Positions 1 through 10,384 of a DNA stretch of 64,000 nucleotides are shown piece after piece. The stretch is from Streptomyces sp. NRRL S-244 (GTDB taxonomy: Bacteria; Actinomycetota; Actinomycetes; Streptomycetales; Streptomycetaceae). A program made the position numbers and the translations under genes. The first letter of the stretch is position 1; every line of letters begins with the position of its first letter. The DNA is taken from NCBI RefSeq assembly GCF_000717915.1, contig NZ_JOCX01000028.1, positions 5,709-69,708 on the forward strand. The letters run 5' to 3'. A model generated the notes under the pieces. It was not told the DNA's origin. It made no database searches and was given only the letters and a program-made list of their open reading frames with translations.

Positions 1-2124
1 CGCGGTTTCGATCCGGTCTGCATAGAACTGGTAGGCAGTCGTGTCAGAGCGGTTGCCGGACTTGTCTTGGCTGAAGGCATACACGAAGTGCGGTCCGGCC
101 GACGGCGGGATGAGTGAGAAGCTGTGAGAGGCACCTGCGGCTACCTGAGCGCTCTGCACCTGGGTATCCCAGTCGGTGAAGTAGCCGTACCAAGTGACGT
201 CGGGGACGCCGTTGGCTTGAACTGTGAAAGTCCCGGACTGGCGGGCCTTGCCCGTTACATCAGGCCAGCCCGCGCTGCCGTCAGGGAAGGCGGTCGAACT
301 GATCTTGGGTGCTTTGGTCGGCCGGGCACGGTCGATGGTGAACGTGCAAGTCTGTGCCCAGGCAGACGTGCTCCCGTCCTGGTCCTTGGCCCGGACGTTC
401 CATGTGTAGCCACCGCTGGGAAGTTTGTCGTCGGGGATGGCCCAGCTGGCGACCCGCCCGTTGTTGGCCGGGAGGGTCTGGGTGAGGTACGGGGCGGACT
501 GACCGGTTTTGAAAAGCTGGAAATCAGCGGACAGGTTTCCGCTGTCGCGGTCGGTGATCGTCGAGTAGAGACTGACGGTCGTGTCGCCGATAGAGCCGCC
601 CTCGGCACACGGAACCCAGGGGAACGTCCCCGGATTGGACGGCGTGTCCGGCGGATTGTTGTATTCCGTCTCCAGCGTGACCGTCTTGGGGTCGAAGCGC
701 TTCCACTGGTTCGTATCACCCTCGTCGGAGGCATACAGGCCCAGGGTCACGGCAGACCATCCGTTGGACGCGGACTCCTTGGCAGCCTGGGTGGCGTCGA
801 ATTCGACGTTTCCGGACTCGCACTCGGGGCGCCCCTTGGCTGCCTTGACCTTCTGCTGCAGGGCTCGACGGCCGGGCTGGTTGTTCCACGTCGTCTGCGG
901 CGAGATGGGCCCGGTGGTCCACAGCTCTACCGGCGTTTCGGTGCACGACCACGCCCAGGTCTCCCTGACGCGGAAGGTCGACCTGATGATCTGTGCGCCC
1001 TTGATGTTGGAGGTGTCGAGCTCGAAGAAGGACCGGGAGAGCCCGCCGGTCACGGTCTCATAGCCGACGCGCACGTCCTCCTTGGTGTTCCAGTAGGAGT
1101 TGTTCGGCCAGGCGCGGTAGGCCCAGGCCCAGTTCTGTTGGCTGGGCCAGGCGACCGAGGGGTCGATGAAGACCGGGTACTTCGTGGTGGCTCCCTGAAG
1201 CAGGGCCTGGTCCGGCTTGATCTCCAAGGCGTTACCCACGATCGACGTGGGCATCTTGGCGTCCTTGGCCCCCGACGGGGCGACGAACGCGTCGGCGGGA
1301 GCCGCCTTGCCCTCTGCGACTACCAGGGCTGACGCGGTGGACTTGGCCGTCTTAACGGGTGCGATGGTGGTCGAGTCCCACATCATCGGGGTGGAGGCGG
1401 TGAAGACCGTCTGCCCAGCCGGATTCACGGCATTGATCGAGCCGCTCGCCGCATCGCTGGAAACGTTCAGGCCGACGGTGTCGAGCTTGAACTTCAGCGT
1501 GGCAAGATCCGGATGCTGCGCCGCAGCAGCAGTCTTGACCACCAGGAGCTGAGAGAAGCCCTCGGCCTCGGCCTTCAGCTGCAGGTCCACATCAGGCAGT
1601 ACGTTCGCGTACGTCGCCACGTTCCCAGCGAGCGTCGGCTTGGGCAAGGCCTTCGGCCATGTCAGTGACAGCGTCCGCCCGTCCTTGACGGCACTCAGCA
1701 GCGGATCTGCGCCGCCGCCGGAAAAAGCGACCTGCACGGCCGCCGCCCTTGGACTCACCTTCCCGTTCGAGTCGAAGGCAAGGGTGGGATCGACGGCGAC
1801 CCATACCCCCCCTCGCCGCACCCGCACCGTGGCGCCATAGCGCTTGACGAACCACTTGCCCGTCGGCAGAGCCCACGTGTCCGAGGTCTCCGTCCGTGCG
1901 GAAGCCAGCTCGTACGGTTGTCCGGTCTCCTTCGCCTTGGCGAGCGCGAAATCCTCGGCGGTCATGCGCCCTGCGGCGACCGGATCGGTGGCGGCGGCCG
2001 CTTCGACTTCCGGATAGAGAACGCACAATCCTGACGCCGACATTACGCAAGCCAGGACCAGCGATGCAGTTCTCAGAACCCCCCGTCCTGCCGGACTATC
2101 CGGCAGGCCCCCTCTTCTTCTCAC
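1..2124 (-). CDS. Secreted DNRLRE/LamG-type protein, 3' end outside window (partial)
   Basis: The frame stays open from a GTG at 2124 to the left edge, giving at least 708 residues. GTG is chosen because GGAG lies five bases upstream and the first 45 residues form a signal peptide (RRR, then a hydrophobic [20 protein letters not shown], then an AAAA region). From about residue 270 a domain reads [16 protein letters not shown], then paired Trp and Cys motifs ([21 protein letters not shown]). This is the DNRLRE carbohydrate-binding-like fold common in Streptomyces wall-associated proteins. After residue 470 come fibronectin/LamG-like strands. It is divergent from the RHS toxin, with a 227-bp AT-rich gap between them. 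In Streptomyces such proteins often sit beside RHS genes, so a shared secretion or surface role is inferred. The C-terminal half, and any toxin tip, is not visible. Confidence 0.8.
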   Translation of the reverse strand, partial: MRRRGGLPDSPAGRGVLRTASLVLACVMSASGLCVLYPEVEAAAATDPVAAGRMTAEDFALAKAKETGQPYELASARTETSDTWALPTGKWFVKRYGATVRVRRGGVWVAVDPTLAFDSNGKVSPRAAAVQVAFSGGGADPLLSAVKDGRTLSLTWPKALPKPTLAGNVATYANVLPDVDLQLKAEAEGFSQLLVVKTAAAAQHPDLATLKFKLDTVGLNVSSDAASGSINAVNPAGQTVFTASTPMMWDSTTIAPVKTAKSTASALVVAEGKAAPADAFVAPSGAKDAKMPTSIVGNALEIKPDQALLQGATTKYPVFIDPSVAWPSQQNWAWAYRAWPNNSYWNTKEDVRVGYETVTGGLSRSFFELDTSNIKGAQIIRSTFRVRETWAWSCTETPVELWTTGPISPQTTWNNQPGRRALQQKVKAAKGRPECESGNVEFDATQAAKESASNGWSAVTLGLYASDEGDTNQWKRFDPKTVTLETEYNNPPDTPSNPGTFPWVPCAEGGSIGDTTVSLYSTITDRDSGNLSADFQLFKTGQSAPYLTQTLPANNGRVASWAIPDDKLPSGGYTWNVRAKDQDGSTSAWAQTCTFTIDRARPTKAPKISSTAFPDGSAGWPDVTGKARQSGTFTVQANGVPDVTWYGYFTDWDTQVQSAQVAAGASHSFSLIPPSAGPHFVYAFSQDKSGNRSDTTAYQFYADRIETA

Positions 2125-2351
2125 GCAAACTCCAAACCTGGGATAGATGCATCGACTCTACCCTCGACTACCCCAAGCTAGATAGCTTTGACCTGCGACT
2201 TTATGGCAGCTTTATGAGGGATCGCCCCCTTTTATTGCTCAAGATCCACTTTTCGAACTTCGCTAAAGTAATTGGCCGATTCCTGCTTCTGCCATAGCGT
2301 CAGATGCGGGAAGTCGGACTGTTATTCTGCGCCCGTAAATTTAGTAGATAG
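2125..2351. promoter_or_regulatory. Divergent AT-rich promoter region
   Basis: This gap between the DNRLRE gene and the RHS gene is clearly poorer in GC than its flanks and must hold both promoters. An AAGCTA-GA-TAGCTT inverted repeat lies at 2175-2188. I could not fix -10/-35 boxes with confidence. Confidence 0.4.
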
Positions 2352-5300
2352 ATGGGGTGGGGTGTGAGAAGATCTCACAGGAGAGGGCTTTCTGCGGCGC
2401 TGGCCGCAATAGTCCTCTCAGGCGTACTTCCAGGTTCCGTAGCGGTAGCCGATAGCAAAGTCCGGCCAGTGCTGCCCGAGCTGAAGCAGCCGAAGGCCGT
2501 ACCAGTCAAGCAAGTGCGCTGGGACGGGGAGGCCGGCCCTGATGCCGCAGCGGAGAATCCGCGGCCTGCCGCCAAGACCGCCTGGCCGGCGGCAGGCTCG
2601 GCCGAAGTGGACCTGAGTACCGGACCGGTGTCCAAGGCATTTCTCTCCGACGTCGCCAACGCTCCGGCCGTCGACTCGGGCCCGCGGCGTGCGGGCAAGC
2701 TTCCCGTCGCCGTGTCCGCAGCGCCAGGCAAAGCCGCCGAGGCCCCGGCGAAGGTGAAGATCCAGGTCGCTGCCAAGGACTCTGCCCGTAAGGCCGGCAT
2801 CGACGGACTGCTGCTGTCCGTCGGCCGGGGCGACGGCTCCCAGCAGTCCGGGACCGCGCGCGTCGAGGTGGACTACAGCACCTTCCGGGACGCCTACGGC
2901 GGTGACTATGCCGCCCGCCTGCACCTGGTTGAGCTTCCGGCCTGCGCCCTCACCACTCCGAACCTTGCCGAGTGTCAGACGCAGAAGCCGCTCCAGACCC
3001 GAAACGACACCCGCTCCGGGAAGGTCACCGCCGAAGTCACCGCTCCGGCCGCGCACGCAGCGACGGCCAAGACCGGCCAGGCGGCCAATGCATCCGGCGC
3101 GTCGGCACCGGCGGCGACCGTGCTGGGCGTGACCGCCGACACCTCCGGCCCGACCGGCGACTACAAGGCGACCTCCCTTCAGCCCTCCGGTGCATGGAGC
3201 GGCGGAGGCTCCAACGGGGCCTTCACCTGGTCCTACAACATCCCGGTACCGTCCGTCCCCAGCGGCCGCACACCCAACGTCTCCCTGAGCTACAACTCCC
3301 AGTCCGTGGACGGACGCATGGCGGCGTCCAACAACCAAGCGTCCTGGATCGGTGACGGCTGGGACTGGGAGCCGGGGTTCATCGAACGCAAGTACAAGGC
3401 TTGTGACGACGACAAGACGGGTGGCACCAACACCACCAAGGTCGGCGACCGGTGCTGGTTCAACGACAACGCAACCCTGTCGCTGGGCGGCAAGTCCACT
3501 GAGCTCGTCTTCGAGCAGGGCAAGGGCTGGCATCCGGCCTCCGATTCCGGCGAGAAGGTAGAGAAACTGACCGGCGCCATCAACGGCGACCAGGGCACGG
3601 CCGGAGTCGACGGTGCGGGCGAGCACTGGAAGGTCACCACGACCGACGGAACCCAGTACTTCTTCGGCCTGAATCGTCTCCCGGGCTGGAAGGACAACGG
3701 CGCGGCCGCCGACGACCCGACGACGAACTCCACTTGGACCGTCCCGGTCTTCGGCAACCAGGCCGGCGAGCCCTGCTACAACGCATCCTTCGCGAGCGCA
3801 TGGTGCCAGCAGGCATGGCGATGGCAGGTCGACTACATCGTCACGCCCGGCGGCGATGCCTCGGCGTACTACTGGAAGACGGAGACCAACAACTACGGCC
3901 GCAACGTCTCCACCACCACCGGCAAGGCCACCGTCACCCCCTACATCCGCGGCGGCTGGCTCGACCACATCGACTACGGCCTGCGCTCGGATGTCGTCTA
4001 CACCGGCAAGGCGATGGGCAAGGTCCAGTTCGATGTCCAGGAGCGATGCCTGAGCGGGTGCGGGACCTTCGACGAGACGACCTCGAAGAATTGGCCCGAC
4101 GCGCCCTACGACCTGTTCTGCAAGGACGGGTCCACTGAGTGCAAGAGCCAGTTCGCGCCGACCTTCTGGTCGCGTATGCGCCTCACCGGCATCACCACCA
4201 AGATCCTCACCAGTGGCGCGTACAAGGACGTCGATTCGTGGACGCTCGATCACTCCTTCCCTCCAGCCGGCGACGGCATTTCCAGGCCCATGTGGCTGAA
4301 GTCCATCACCCGTACCGGCAAGGCCGGCGACGCAGCCGGCACCACTCCTCTGACCGTCTCCTTCGCGAGCGAGCAGAAGTCGAACCGCGTCGACAGCACC
4401 GGTGACGGCCTCGCTCCCTTCGTCCGGCTCCGCATGAGCCAGATCACCACGGAGTCCGGCGGGACCATCGGGGTCACCTACTCGCAGCCCGACTGCACGG
4501 CCACCACTCTGCCGGCAGCCGACGCTTCGAACACCACCCGCTGCTACCCCGTCAAATGGGCTTGGGAGGGTGACACCTCCAAGGTCGACTGGTTTAACAG
4601 CTATGTCGTCACCCAGGTCACCGAAGGTGACAATCTCGCCGAGTCACCGGACAAGGTGACCTCCTACTCCTACCTGGGCGGAGCCGCCTGGGCCAAGGAC
4701 AGCAGCGAGTTCACCAAGGCTGATGACCGGGTCCACTCGGTCTCGCGCGGATACGGACTGGTCCAGACCCGCACCGGGGCCGGCGACGATCCGAAGACGC
4801 TGTCCGAGACCCGCTACTTCCGAGGCCTCGACGGCAACGAAGTCAAGGACAGCACCGGCACTCCGGTCACCGACCGCCTGCAGTTCGCGGGCATGCCACG
4901 GGAAACCGCTGGCTACGACGGTGACGACACCAACAAGCTCGTCAGCGCTACCTCCTACACTCCGTGGCGCTCGGCCAACGTTGCCAAGCGCGCCCGGCCT
5001 GGACTGCCCGACCTCGAGTCCTACAAGACCGGGACCGAGAAGACGGCAACCCGCACCGCCGTCACTGGCGGGACCCGCACGACCGAGACGAACCGTCACT
5101 TCGACGAGTACGGCATGGTCGACACAGAATCGGCTACCGGAGACACCTCCAAGGAGGGCGACGAAACCTGCGTCGTCACCAGCCGCGCGCGCAACACCAA
5201 CAGCTGGATCCTCGACAAGGTCAGCCAGGTCGTGACCGTCGCCGTTCCCTGCGGCACGGCATCGACCGGACCCGCGGACACCATCAGTGACGTTCGCACG

Positions 5301-8300
5301 TACTACGACAACGGGGCCCTGGGCACCCTGCCCGGCCTTGGCTTGCCCACGAAGACGGAGACCATCAACGGCAAGGGTGACGGCTACGACACCCAAATGT
5401 CCGTACCCTCCACCTGCGGCGCGGCCAAGAACCAGCTCTGCTACGACATGTACGGCCGCCAGCTCGCCGTCGCGGACCCGTACGACAAGGTCACGACGAC
5501 CACGTACACGCCCGCCACCGGCGAGGTACCGACCACTCTGTCGGTCACCAACCCCAAGGGCCACACCGCCACGGCGGAACTTGACCCCCTGCGTGGCCAG
5601 ACCACCAAGAAGACCGACGTCAACGGCAAGGTGTCCACGCTCACCTACGATGCCCTGGGCCGGATCAAGAAGGTCTGGCTACCCAACTGGCCGGCCGAGG
5701 ACTACCCGGACAAACCGAGTCGCACCTTCGACTACCTGGTTCGCACCGACGGCCCGAACGTCGTCACCTCGAAGTCGCTCACCCACGACCTGCAGTACGC
5801 GACCACGTACTCCATCCAGGACGGTCTCCTGCGCGAACGACAGACGCAGACCCAGTCGCCCGACCGGACAGGACGCCTGATCACCGAGGCGTTCTACGAC
5901 ACCCGCGGACTCGCCTGGCGGAACTCCGGCACCTACTACGCCGAAGGCGTTCCCTCGGCACAACTGGTGACCGGCAGCACTCTGACCTACCCGGCTTCCA
6001 CCGACACCCTCTTCGACGGCGCCGGACGCCCCACCGCCGTCATCTCCAAGAAATTCGGCGTCGAAACGAAGCGGGCCACCACCAGCTACACGGGCGACAC
6101 CACCACCGTCGTCCCGCCCCAGGGCGGCACCGCGACCACCACCGTCGTCGACGCACTCGGCCGTACCGTCGAGCTCAAGGAGTACACCGACGCCGCCCGC
6201 ACGGCATCCCAGTCCACCCTCTACACCTACAACAAGCTCGGCCGCCTCGGCCAGGTGACGGACGCCTCCAACGCCAAGTGGACCTACACCTACGACGTCC
6301 GCGGCCTGCAGACCGAGGCCACTGACCCGGACAAGGGCACCACCAAAACCGCCTACGACAAGGGTGGCCGGGCCACAGACGTCACCGACGCACGCAACGT
6401 CACCATCCACACCGACTACGACGAACTCGGTCGGCCCACCGCCACCAAGCAGGGCACCACGACCCTGACGGCACAGACCTACGACACCGTCGCCAAGGGC
6501 CAGCTGACCAAGTCCGCCCGGTACGTCGACGGCAAGGCCTACACCTCGGAAGTCCTCTACTACGACGACCTGTACCAGCCCATCGAAACCCAGGTGACGA
6601 TCCCCTCCAGCCCCGACACCGGAGCGCTGGCGGGCACCTACAACTGGGTCACCACCTACGACATCACCGGCAACGTCACCAGCACCGAGCAGCCCGCCAT
6701 GGGCGGCCTCCCCGCCGAGGTGGTCGAGAGCACCTACACCGCCGTCTCCGGCCTACTCAACACGATGAACGCCGGCAGCAGCCGCCTCGTCACATCCATG
6801 CAGTACGACCACTACGGACGCAACATCCGCCAAGAACGCGGAGCGGCCGGCCAACGCATCTACCAAACGACCGAGTACGACGAGCACACCAGCGCCGTCA
6901 CCCACACCTACACCGACCGCGACATTGCGCCCAAGCGCATCGAGGAGACCCAGTACACCTACGACCCCGCAGGCAACGTCACCTCGATCGCCACCGCCTA
7001 CGGCCAGGACACCCAGCGCACCACCGACACCCAGTGCGTCAGCCTCGATGCCCTGCGCCGCGCCACTCAGGCCTGGACCAATAAGGGTGAGACCTGCGCG
7101 GCAACCCCGTCAGCGAGCGTCATTGGCGGTGAGGACCCGTACTGGACCACGTACACCTACGACGCCGTCGGCAACCGCAAGAAGGAGACCAAGCACAAGA
7201 CGGCCTCCGGCCCGACTGCCGACACCGTGCGGACGTACTCGGCCCCGACCGCCGGTAAGCACGACCTGACCAAGGTCACCCAGACTGGAACCGACGCCCA
7301 CGACGAAACCTTCACCTACGACCAGACGGGCAACACCAAGACCCGTAAGAGCGGCACTGCGGAAACCCAGTACCTCGAGTGGGACGCCGAAGGCCACCTC
7401 AAGTCCCTGGCCCAAGGCACGTCCACGAGCTCATTCCTCTACGACGCCTCCGGCCAGCGCCTCCTGCGCAAGGACACCACCGGCACCACCCTCTACCTCC
7501 CCGCCGGCAACGAACTCAAGCTCGACAAGGCCGGCAAGGTCACAGGCACCCGCTACTACGGCAGCATCGCCCTGCGCACCGCAGGAAAGATCGCCTACAC
7601 CCTCACCGACCACCACAACACCAGCACCACCCAGATCGCAGGTGACACCACGCAGGCCGTCACCCGGCGCAAGACCGGCCTGTTCGGCGACGACCGAGGC
7701 CCCCAGCCCACCTGGGCCGGCGACAAGGGCTTCGTGGGCGGAACGGAAGACAAGGACTCCGGCCTCACCCACATCGGCGCACGCGAGTACGACCCCACGA
7801 TCGGCCGGTTCGTCTCGGTGGACCCGATCATGGACCTCAGCGATTCCCAACAGATGCATGGGTACACGTACTCCAACAGCAACCCGCTCACCTTCTCGGA
7901 CCCCACCGGCCTGTACACCGACGACGGCACGGGCCACTCCACGAGGCGAGACGGCACCCAGACCAAGCATCGCGAGCCGGACGGGACCTATGCGGACGAG
8001 GGGCCCAGCGATAACGACGAAGCCTCGGCCGACAACATCGAAAACGAGGTCGAGCGCTACATAACGAACACTGCCCGGGCATACATGGACAGTGCCACGT
8101 ATGCCGCCTTCAGGAGTGAATACGAGAAGGCGATGAGCGCATACCGGGCGAAATCTGGGTTCACTACCGAGAACGACCGAATATCCATGGCCGCCAACAT
8201 ATGCATGGGCCCTGGCACAGTGCAGTGCCCCGAAGAGGTTCGGAGAGCCTTCCTTGGCCTGGACCTTCTCAAATCCGCCCAATTCCCAGGCTACGAAGGA

Positions 8301-9107
8301 ATGCCAGGCGCAGGGATGCCGATGGCTCCACTACCCGGCGCAGGGGTGCGCATCGGAAAGAGGGTCAACACGGGCTGCATGTGCTTCCTTGCAGGCACAG
8401 AGGTCGTGATGGCGGACGGCAGCCTCAAAAAGATCGAGGAAGTTAATGTCGATGACGAAGTCCTGGCAACAGACCCCAGGTCCGGTGAAACCTCCAAACA
8501 GCGCGTAACCCGGCTGATCAGGACCGAGAACGACAAACACTTCAACAAGCTCTCAATCGTCACACCTGCCGGGGTCGAACAGCTCACAGCCACACAGGAA
8601 CACCCCTTCTGGTCACCTTCACAGAAGGCCTGGGTTGAAGCTCGCGAACTGACACCCGGCATGACGCTCCTGACAGGGGCTGGCGGCACGGCGATCGTCG
8701 CAGGCAACGAGGCGTACACGCAGCACGCGCCGACATTTAACCTGACCATCGAGAACCTACACACGTACTATGTGCTGGCGGGCGAGACCCCGGTACTCGT
8801 TCACAACAGTACGTGCCCTGAGTATGAGAACCCGGGGCACCATGACCCGACGGGTGGCCCGAATCCGTATGTCCCGAAGAAGGCGGTGCTGCCGGGTGAT
8901 GCTGAGGAGCAATTCGCCAAGAGCGTCCTCGTCGACGGCACTAGGTGGACCAAGGTCGGTTCCGGCAAGGATGCCGAATACTACCGCTACTTCGATGACG
9001 GCAACGGTAAGTGGCACTGGAGTGGCAGTACCCGTGGTGTGACGAAGTCGGGTACTCCGGTTCCGATTCCGATGAGTCGTGTTCCAATTCAGGTCAAGAG
9101 AGGCTAG
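2352..9107 (+). CDS. RHS/YD-repeat polymorphic toxin with HINT pretoxin domain
   Basis: 2251 residues. The likely true start is the in-frame GTG at 2364, which has a GGGG run upstream and gives a clean signal peptide (VRRSHRRGLSAALAAIVLSG). Roughly: secretion signal 1-34, Ala/Pro-rich prodomain to 260, SpvB/RHS-type N-terminal shell 265-1050, and YD repeats (YDALGRIKKV, YNKLGRLGQVT, YDELGRPTATKQ) to about 1800. The RHS core ends with YDPTIGRFVSVDPI and DPTGL near 1850. A HINT autoprotease-like domain begins C-M-C-F-L-A-G-T-E-V at 2009 and ends VLVHN near 2151. RHS shells encapsulate the C-terminal toxin, and HINT domains release it. The last 100 residues are a distinct tip that I cannot assign; its aromatic core reads EYYRYFDDGNGKWHWSGST. 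The next gene, 2 bp downstream, is the expected immunity gene. Confidence 0.92.
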   Translation: MGWGVRRSHRRGLSAALAAIVLSGVLPGSVAVADSKVRPVLPELKQPKAVPVKQVRWDGEAGPDAAAENPRPAAKTAWPAAGSAEVDLSTGPVSKAFLSDVANAPAVDSGPRRAGKLPVAVSAAPGKAAEAPAKVKIQVAAKDSARKAGIDGLLLSVGRGDGSQQSGTARVEVDYSTFRDAYGGDYAARLHLVELPACALTTPNLAECQTQKPLQTRNDTRSGKVTAEVTAPAAHAATAKTGQAANASGASAPAATVLGVTADTSGPTGDYKATSLQPSGAWSGGGSNGAFTWSYNIPVPSVPSGRTPNVSLSYNSQSVDGRMAASNNQASWIGDGWDWEPGFIERKYKACDDDKTGGTNTTKVGDRCWFNDNATLSLGGKSTELVFEQGKGWHPASDSGEKVEKLTGAINGDQGTAGVDGAGEHWKVTTTDGTQYFFGLNRLPGWKDNGAAADDPTTNSTWTVPVFGNQAGEPCYNASFASAWCQQAWRWQVDYIVTPGGDASAYYWKTETNNYGRNVSTTTGKATVTPYIRGGWLDHIDYGLRSDVVYTGKAMGKVQFDVQERCLSGCGTFDETTSKNWPDAPYDLFCKDGSTECKSQFAPTFWSRMRLTGITTKILTSGAYKDVDSWTLDHSFPPAGDGISRPMWLKSITRTGKAGDAAGTTPLTVSFASEQKSNRVDSTGDGLAPFVRLRMSQITTESGGTIGVTYSQPDCTATTLPAADASNTTRCYPVKWAWEGDTSKVDWFNSYVVTQVTEGDNLAESPDKVTSYSYLGGAAWAKDSSEFTKADDRVHSVSRGYGLVQTRTGAGDDPKTLSETRYFRGLDGNEVKDSTGTPVTDRLQFAGMPRETAGYDGDDTNKLVSATSYTPWRSANVAKRARPGLPDLESYKTGTEKTATRTAVTGGTRTTETNRHFDEYGMVDTESATGDTSKEGDETCVVTSRARNTNSWILDKVSQVVTVAVPCGTASTGPADTISDVRTYYDNGALGTLPGLGLPTKTETINGKGDGYDTQMSVPSTCGAAKNQLCYDMYGRQLAVADPYDKVTTTTYTPATGEVPTTLSVTNPKGHTATAELDPLRGQTTKKTDVNGKVSTLTYDALGRIKKVWLPNWPAEDYPDKPSRTFDYLVRTDGPNVVTSKSLTHDLQYATTYSIQDGLLRERQTQTQSPDRTGRLITEAFYDTRGLAWRNSGTYYAEGVPSAQLVTGSTLTYPASTDTLFDGAGRPTAVISKKFGVETKRATTSYTGDTTTVVPPQGGTATTTVVDALGRTVELKEYTDAARTASQSTLYTYNKLGRLGQVTDASNAKWTYTYDVRGLQTEATDPDKGTTKTAYDKGGRATDVTDARNVTIHTDYDELGRPTATKQGTTTLTAQTYDTVAKGQLTKSARYVDGKAYTSEVLYYDDLYQPIETQVTIPSSPDTGALAGTYNWVTTYDITGNVTSTEQPAMGGLPAEVVESTYTAVSGLLNTMNAGSSRLVTSMQYDHYGRNIRQERGAAGQRIYQTTEYDEHTSAVTHTYTDRDIAPKRIEETQYTYDPAGNVTSIATAYGQDTQRTTDTQCVSLDALRRATQAWTNKGETCAATPSASVIGGEDPYWTTYTYDAVGNRKKETKHKTASGPTADTVRTYSAPTAGKHDLTKVTQTGTDAHDETFTYDQTGNTKTRKSGTAETQYLEWDAEGHLKSLAQGTSTSSFLYDASGQRLLRKDTTGTTLYLPAGNELKLDKAGKVTGTRYYGSIALRTAGKIAYTLTDHHNTSTTQIAGDTTQAVTRRKTGLFGDDRGPQPTWAGDKGFVGGTEDKDSGLTHIGAREYDPTIGRFVSVDPIMDLSDSQQMHGYTYSNSNPLTFSDPTGLYTDDGTGHSTRRDGTQTKHREPDGTYADEGPSDNDEASADNIENEVERYITNTARAYMDSATYAAFRSEYEKAMSAYRAKSGFTTENDRISMAANICMGPGTVQCPEEVRRAFLGLDLLKSAQFPGYEGMPGAGMPMAPLPGAGVRIGKRVNTGCMCFLAGTEVVMADGSLKKIEEVNVDDEVLATDPRSGETSKQRVTRLIRTENDKHFNKLSIVTPAGVEQLTATQEHPFWSPSQKAWVEARELTPGMTLLTGAGGTAIVAGNEAYTQHAPTFNLTIENLHTYYVLAGETPVLVHNSTCPEYENPGHHDPTGGPNPYVPKKAVLPGDAEEQFAKSVLVDGTRWTKVGSGKDAEYYRYFDDGNGKWHWSGSTRGVTKSGTPVPIPMSRVPIQVKRG

Positions 9108-9109
9108 AT

Positions 9110-9568
9110 ATGAGATTCTTGACCGACGACGGCCGATTCGGCCTTCTTGTCGCCCCTTTGCAGGGCCGCGGAATGTTCCGGTTCCAGCTCATCATCGACA
9201 GTCAATTGATCGGTGACACTGAACCGTGCATTCTGGGCACAGCCATGTCCAGGCTGGGAGAACTGACACATCTGGACGACGACCGGCTTAATCTCTTGTT
9301 CTCGGACAGGGATACCGTACTCTCAGCGTTGCTGACTGAGGAGGAGCTCCACGACCGCACAACCCTGTCTATCGCCGAGTCGTTGGACGACTGGTTGATC
9401 CACGGATACGTATACAAGGGGAACGTAGTTGTGGTGGCGCGAGGTGACGAGGATGGATCACTGATGGGCCCTACGCTGGTCACCGTCGTGACATCTGACG
9501 AGTATGATCCGATTATCGCGGCAGCTCGCGGTTATTGGTCGAGCATCAACAGTTCCTCCATTTCGTGA
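9110..9568 (+). CDS. Candidate immunity protein for the RHS toxin (Imm42-like)
   Basis: 152 residues, starting 2 bp after the RHS stop, so translationally linked. It has no signal peptide or membrane segment, fitting a cytoplasmic neutraliser of a toxin delivered into the cytoplasm. The N-terminus (DDGRFGLLVAPLQGRGMF, then FQLIIDSQLIGD) resembles my memory of the Imm42 family pattern of an F-x-F strand followed by hydrophobics and IGD, but this is tentative. Base composition is more AT-rich than in the surrounding core genes, as is usual for exchangeable toxin-immunity cassettes. The immunity role rests mainly on position and size. Confidence 0.7.
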   Translation: MRFLTDDGRFGLLVAPLQGRGMFRFQLIIDSQLIGDTEPCILGTAMSRLGELTHLDDDRLNLLFSDRDTVLSALLTEEELHDRTTLSIAESLDDWLIHGYVYKGNVVVVARGDEDGSLMGPTLVTVVTSDEYDPIIAAARGYWSSINSSSIS

Positions 9569-9702
9569 TTTGCTGATTGCGATGGAAAGGATTCGCTGTC
9601 AGATCGCCGGGGTGGGTAGGCTCTCCTGGTGAGCGATCCGACAACCTGGCCCTATCGGAAATGGGAACTTTATCCGAGCCGCCTGAATTTCCAAGCATAA
9701 AT

Positions 9703-9738
9703 CTGAAGCCCCATCAGTTACGGCTGATGGGGCTTCAG
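9703..9738. terminator. Perfect 15-bp hairpin after the toxin-immunity pair
   Basis: Arms CTGAAGCCCCATCAG (9703-9717) and CTGATGGGGCTTCAG (9724-9738) are perfectly complementary around a TTACGG loop. No T-run follows. It could end transcription from the toxin-immunity genes, or from the decayed integrase read on the other strand. The 134 bp before it (9569-9702) show nothing recognisable. Confidence 0.6.
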
Positions 9739-10245
9739 AGGTGTCTGAGGGCAGTAGTTGACGGCTACGTTAGGGAACGGTGACTGCGCAGAGCGGTGGA
9801 TCGCCACGGTCGCCGGGTTGGCCGGCGGAGTCGCGGAGGGCGTGGCCGTGGAGTTCCTTGTCATCACGACGAGTTCGATGCCCTGCTCCGGGAGGAGGGT
9901 CGCCGCCGAGTGGCGGAGATCGCGAAACCGGATGCGGCGGAGTCCTACTCGGTGGAGCAAGGTGGTGAAGTGCCGGGTGAGGGTGTCCCTTTCGATCGGG
10001 CCCTATTGGGCCGGGTGAAGACGTAGCCGCTGTCCTGCCCGCTTTCGCCTGCTGCTTCCCGTTCCTGGCGCTATCGGCTGCGGTGTTGTTCCAGGGAGCG
10101 CAGGCACGGCGTCGGCAGGGCGATGCGCCCTTCGGAACTCTGGGTCTTGGTCGGGAGGGCGGTCAGGCCCCCAGAGTTGGTGCGCTGGAGGATACGGCGG
10201 ATACTGCGCCTCCGGGAGCCACTGCTGGACGCGTGGTACTACCCG
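9720..10245 (-). pseudogene. Decayed tyrosine recombinase (phage/ICE-type integrase)
   Basis: Read on the minus strand in shifting frames, the segment gives the C-terminal half of a tyrosine integrase: GGLTALPTKTQSSEGRIALP, then CLRSLEQHR, an in-frame stop, GYVFTRP, a frameshift, PIERDTLTRHFTTLLHRVG, then RFRDLRHSAATLLPEQG, and a second frameshift before KELHGHA. RHSAATLL carries the H-L-R-H-S-x-A box with its second catalytic Arg. The catalytic Tyr region after HGHA is no longer readable. Multiple frameshifts and stops mean it cannot be functional. It indicates a past integrative element at the right border of the RHS island. Confidence 0.78.
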
Positions 10246-10384
10246 GGTGACCTGCTGCTACAGGTCACCCAACCGCCGTCGGCATGAACCCCACTCCCCG
10301 ACCTCGCGGCGGCCCTGACCGACCTCCCCACCACAGACATCTCCCGCAGCGCAACCGTCGACCTCGGCCAGTTCGTGGCCGAGA

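Noticed and set aside
124..1332. Long plus-strand ORF (402 aa) over the first gene
   Set aside because: Gly/Arg/Val-rich composition typical of an antisense shadow; the minus-strand frame has a signal peptide and DNRLRE motifs.
2418..4253. Minus-strand 611-aa ORF inside the RHS gene
   Set aside because: Antisense shadow of a GC-rich gene; no motifs and no ribosome site.
8376..8805. HINT domain as a splicing intein
   Set aside because: No C-extein Ser/Thr/Cys-led host domain continues; the following part is a toxin tip, so this is a pretoxin HINT domain rather than a true intein.
9577..9783. 68-aa plus-strand ORF after the immunity gene
   Set aside because: Crosses the perfect hairpin at 9703-9738, shows no motif, and overlaps the integrase remnant.
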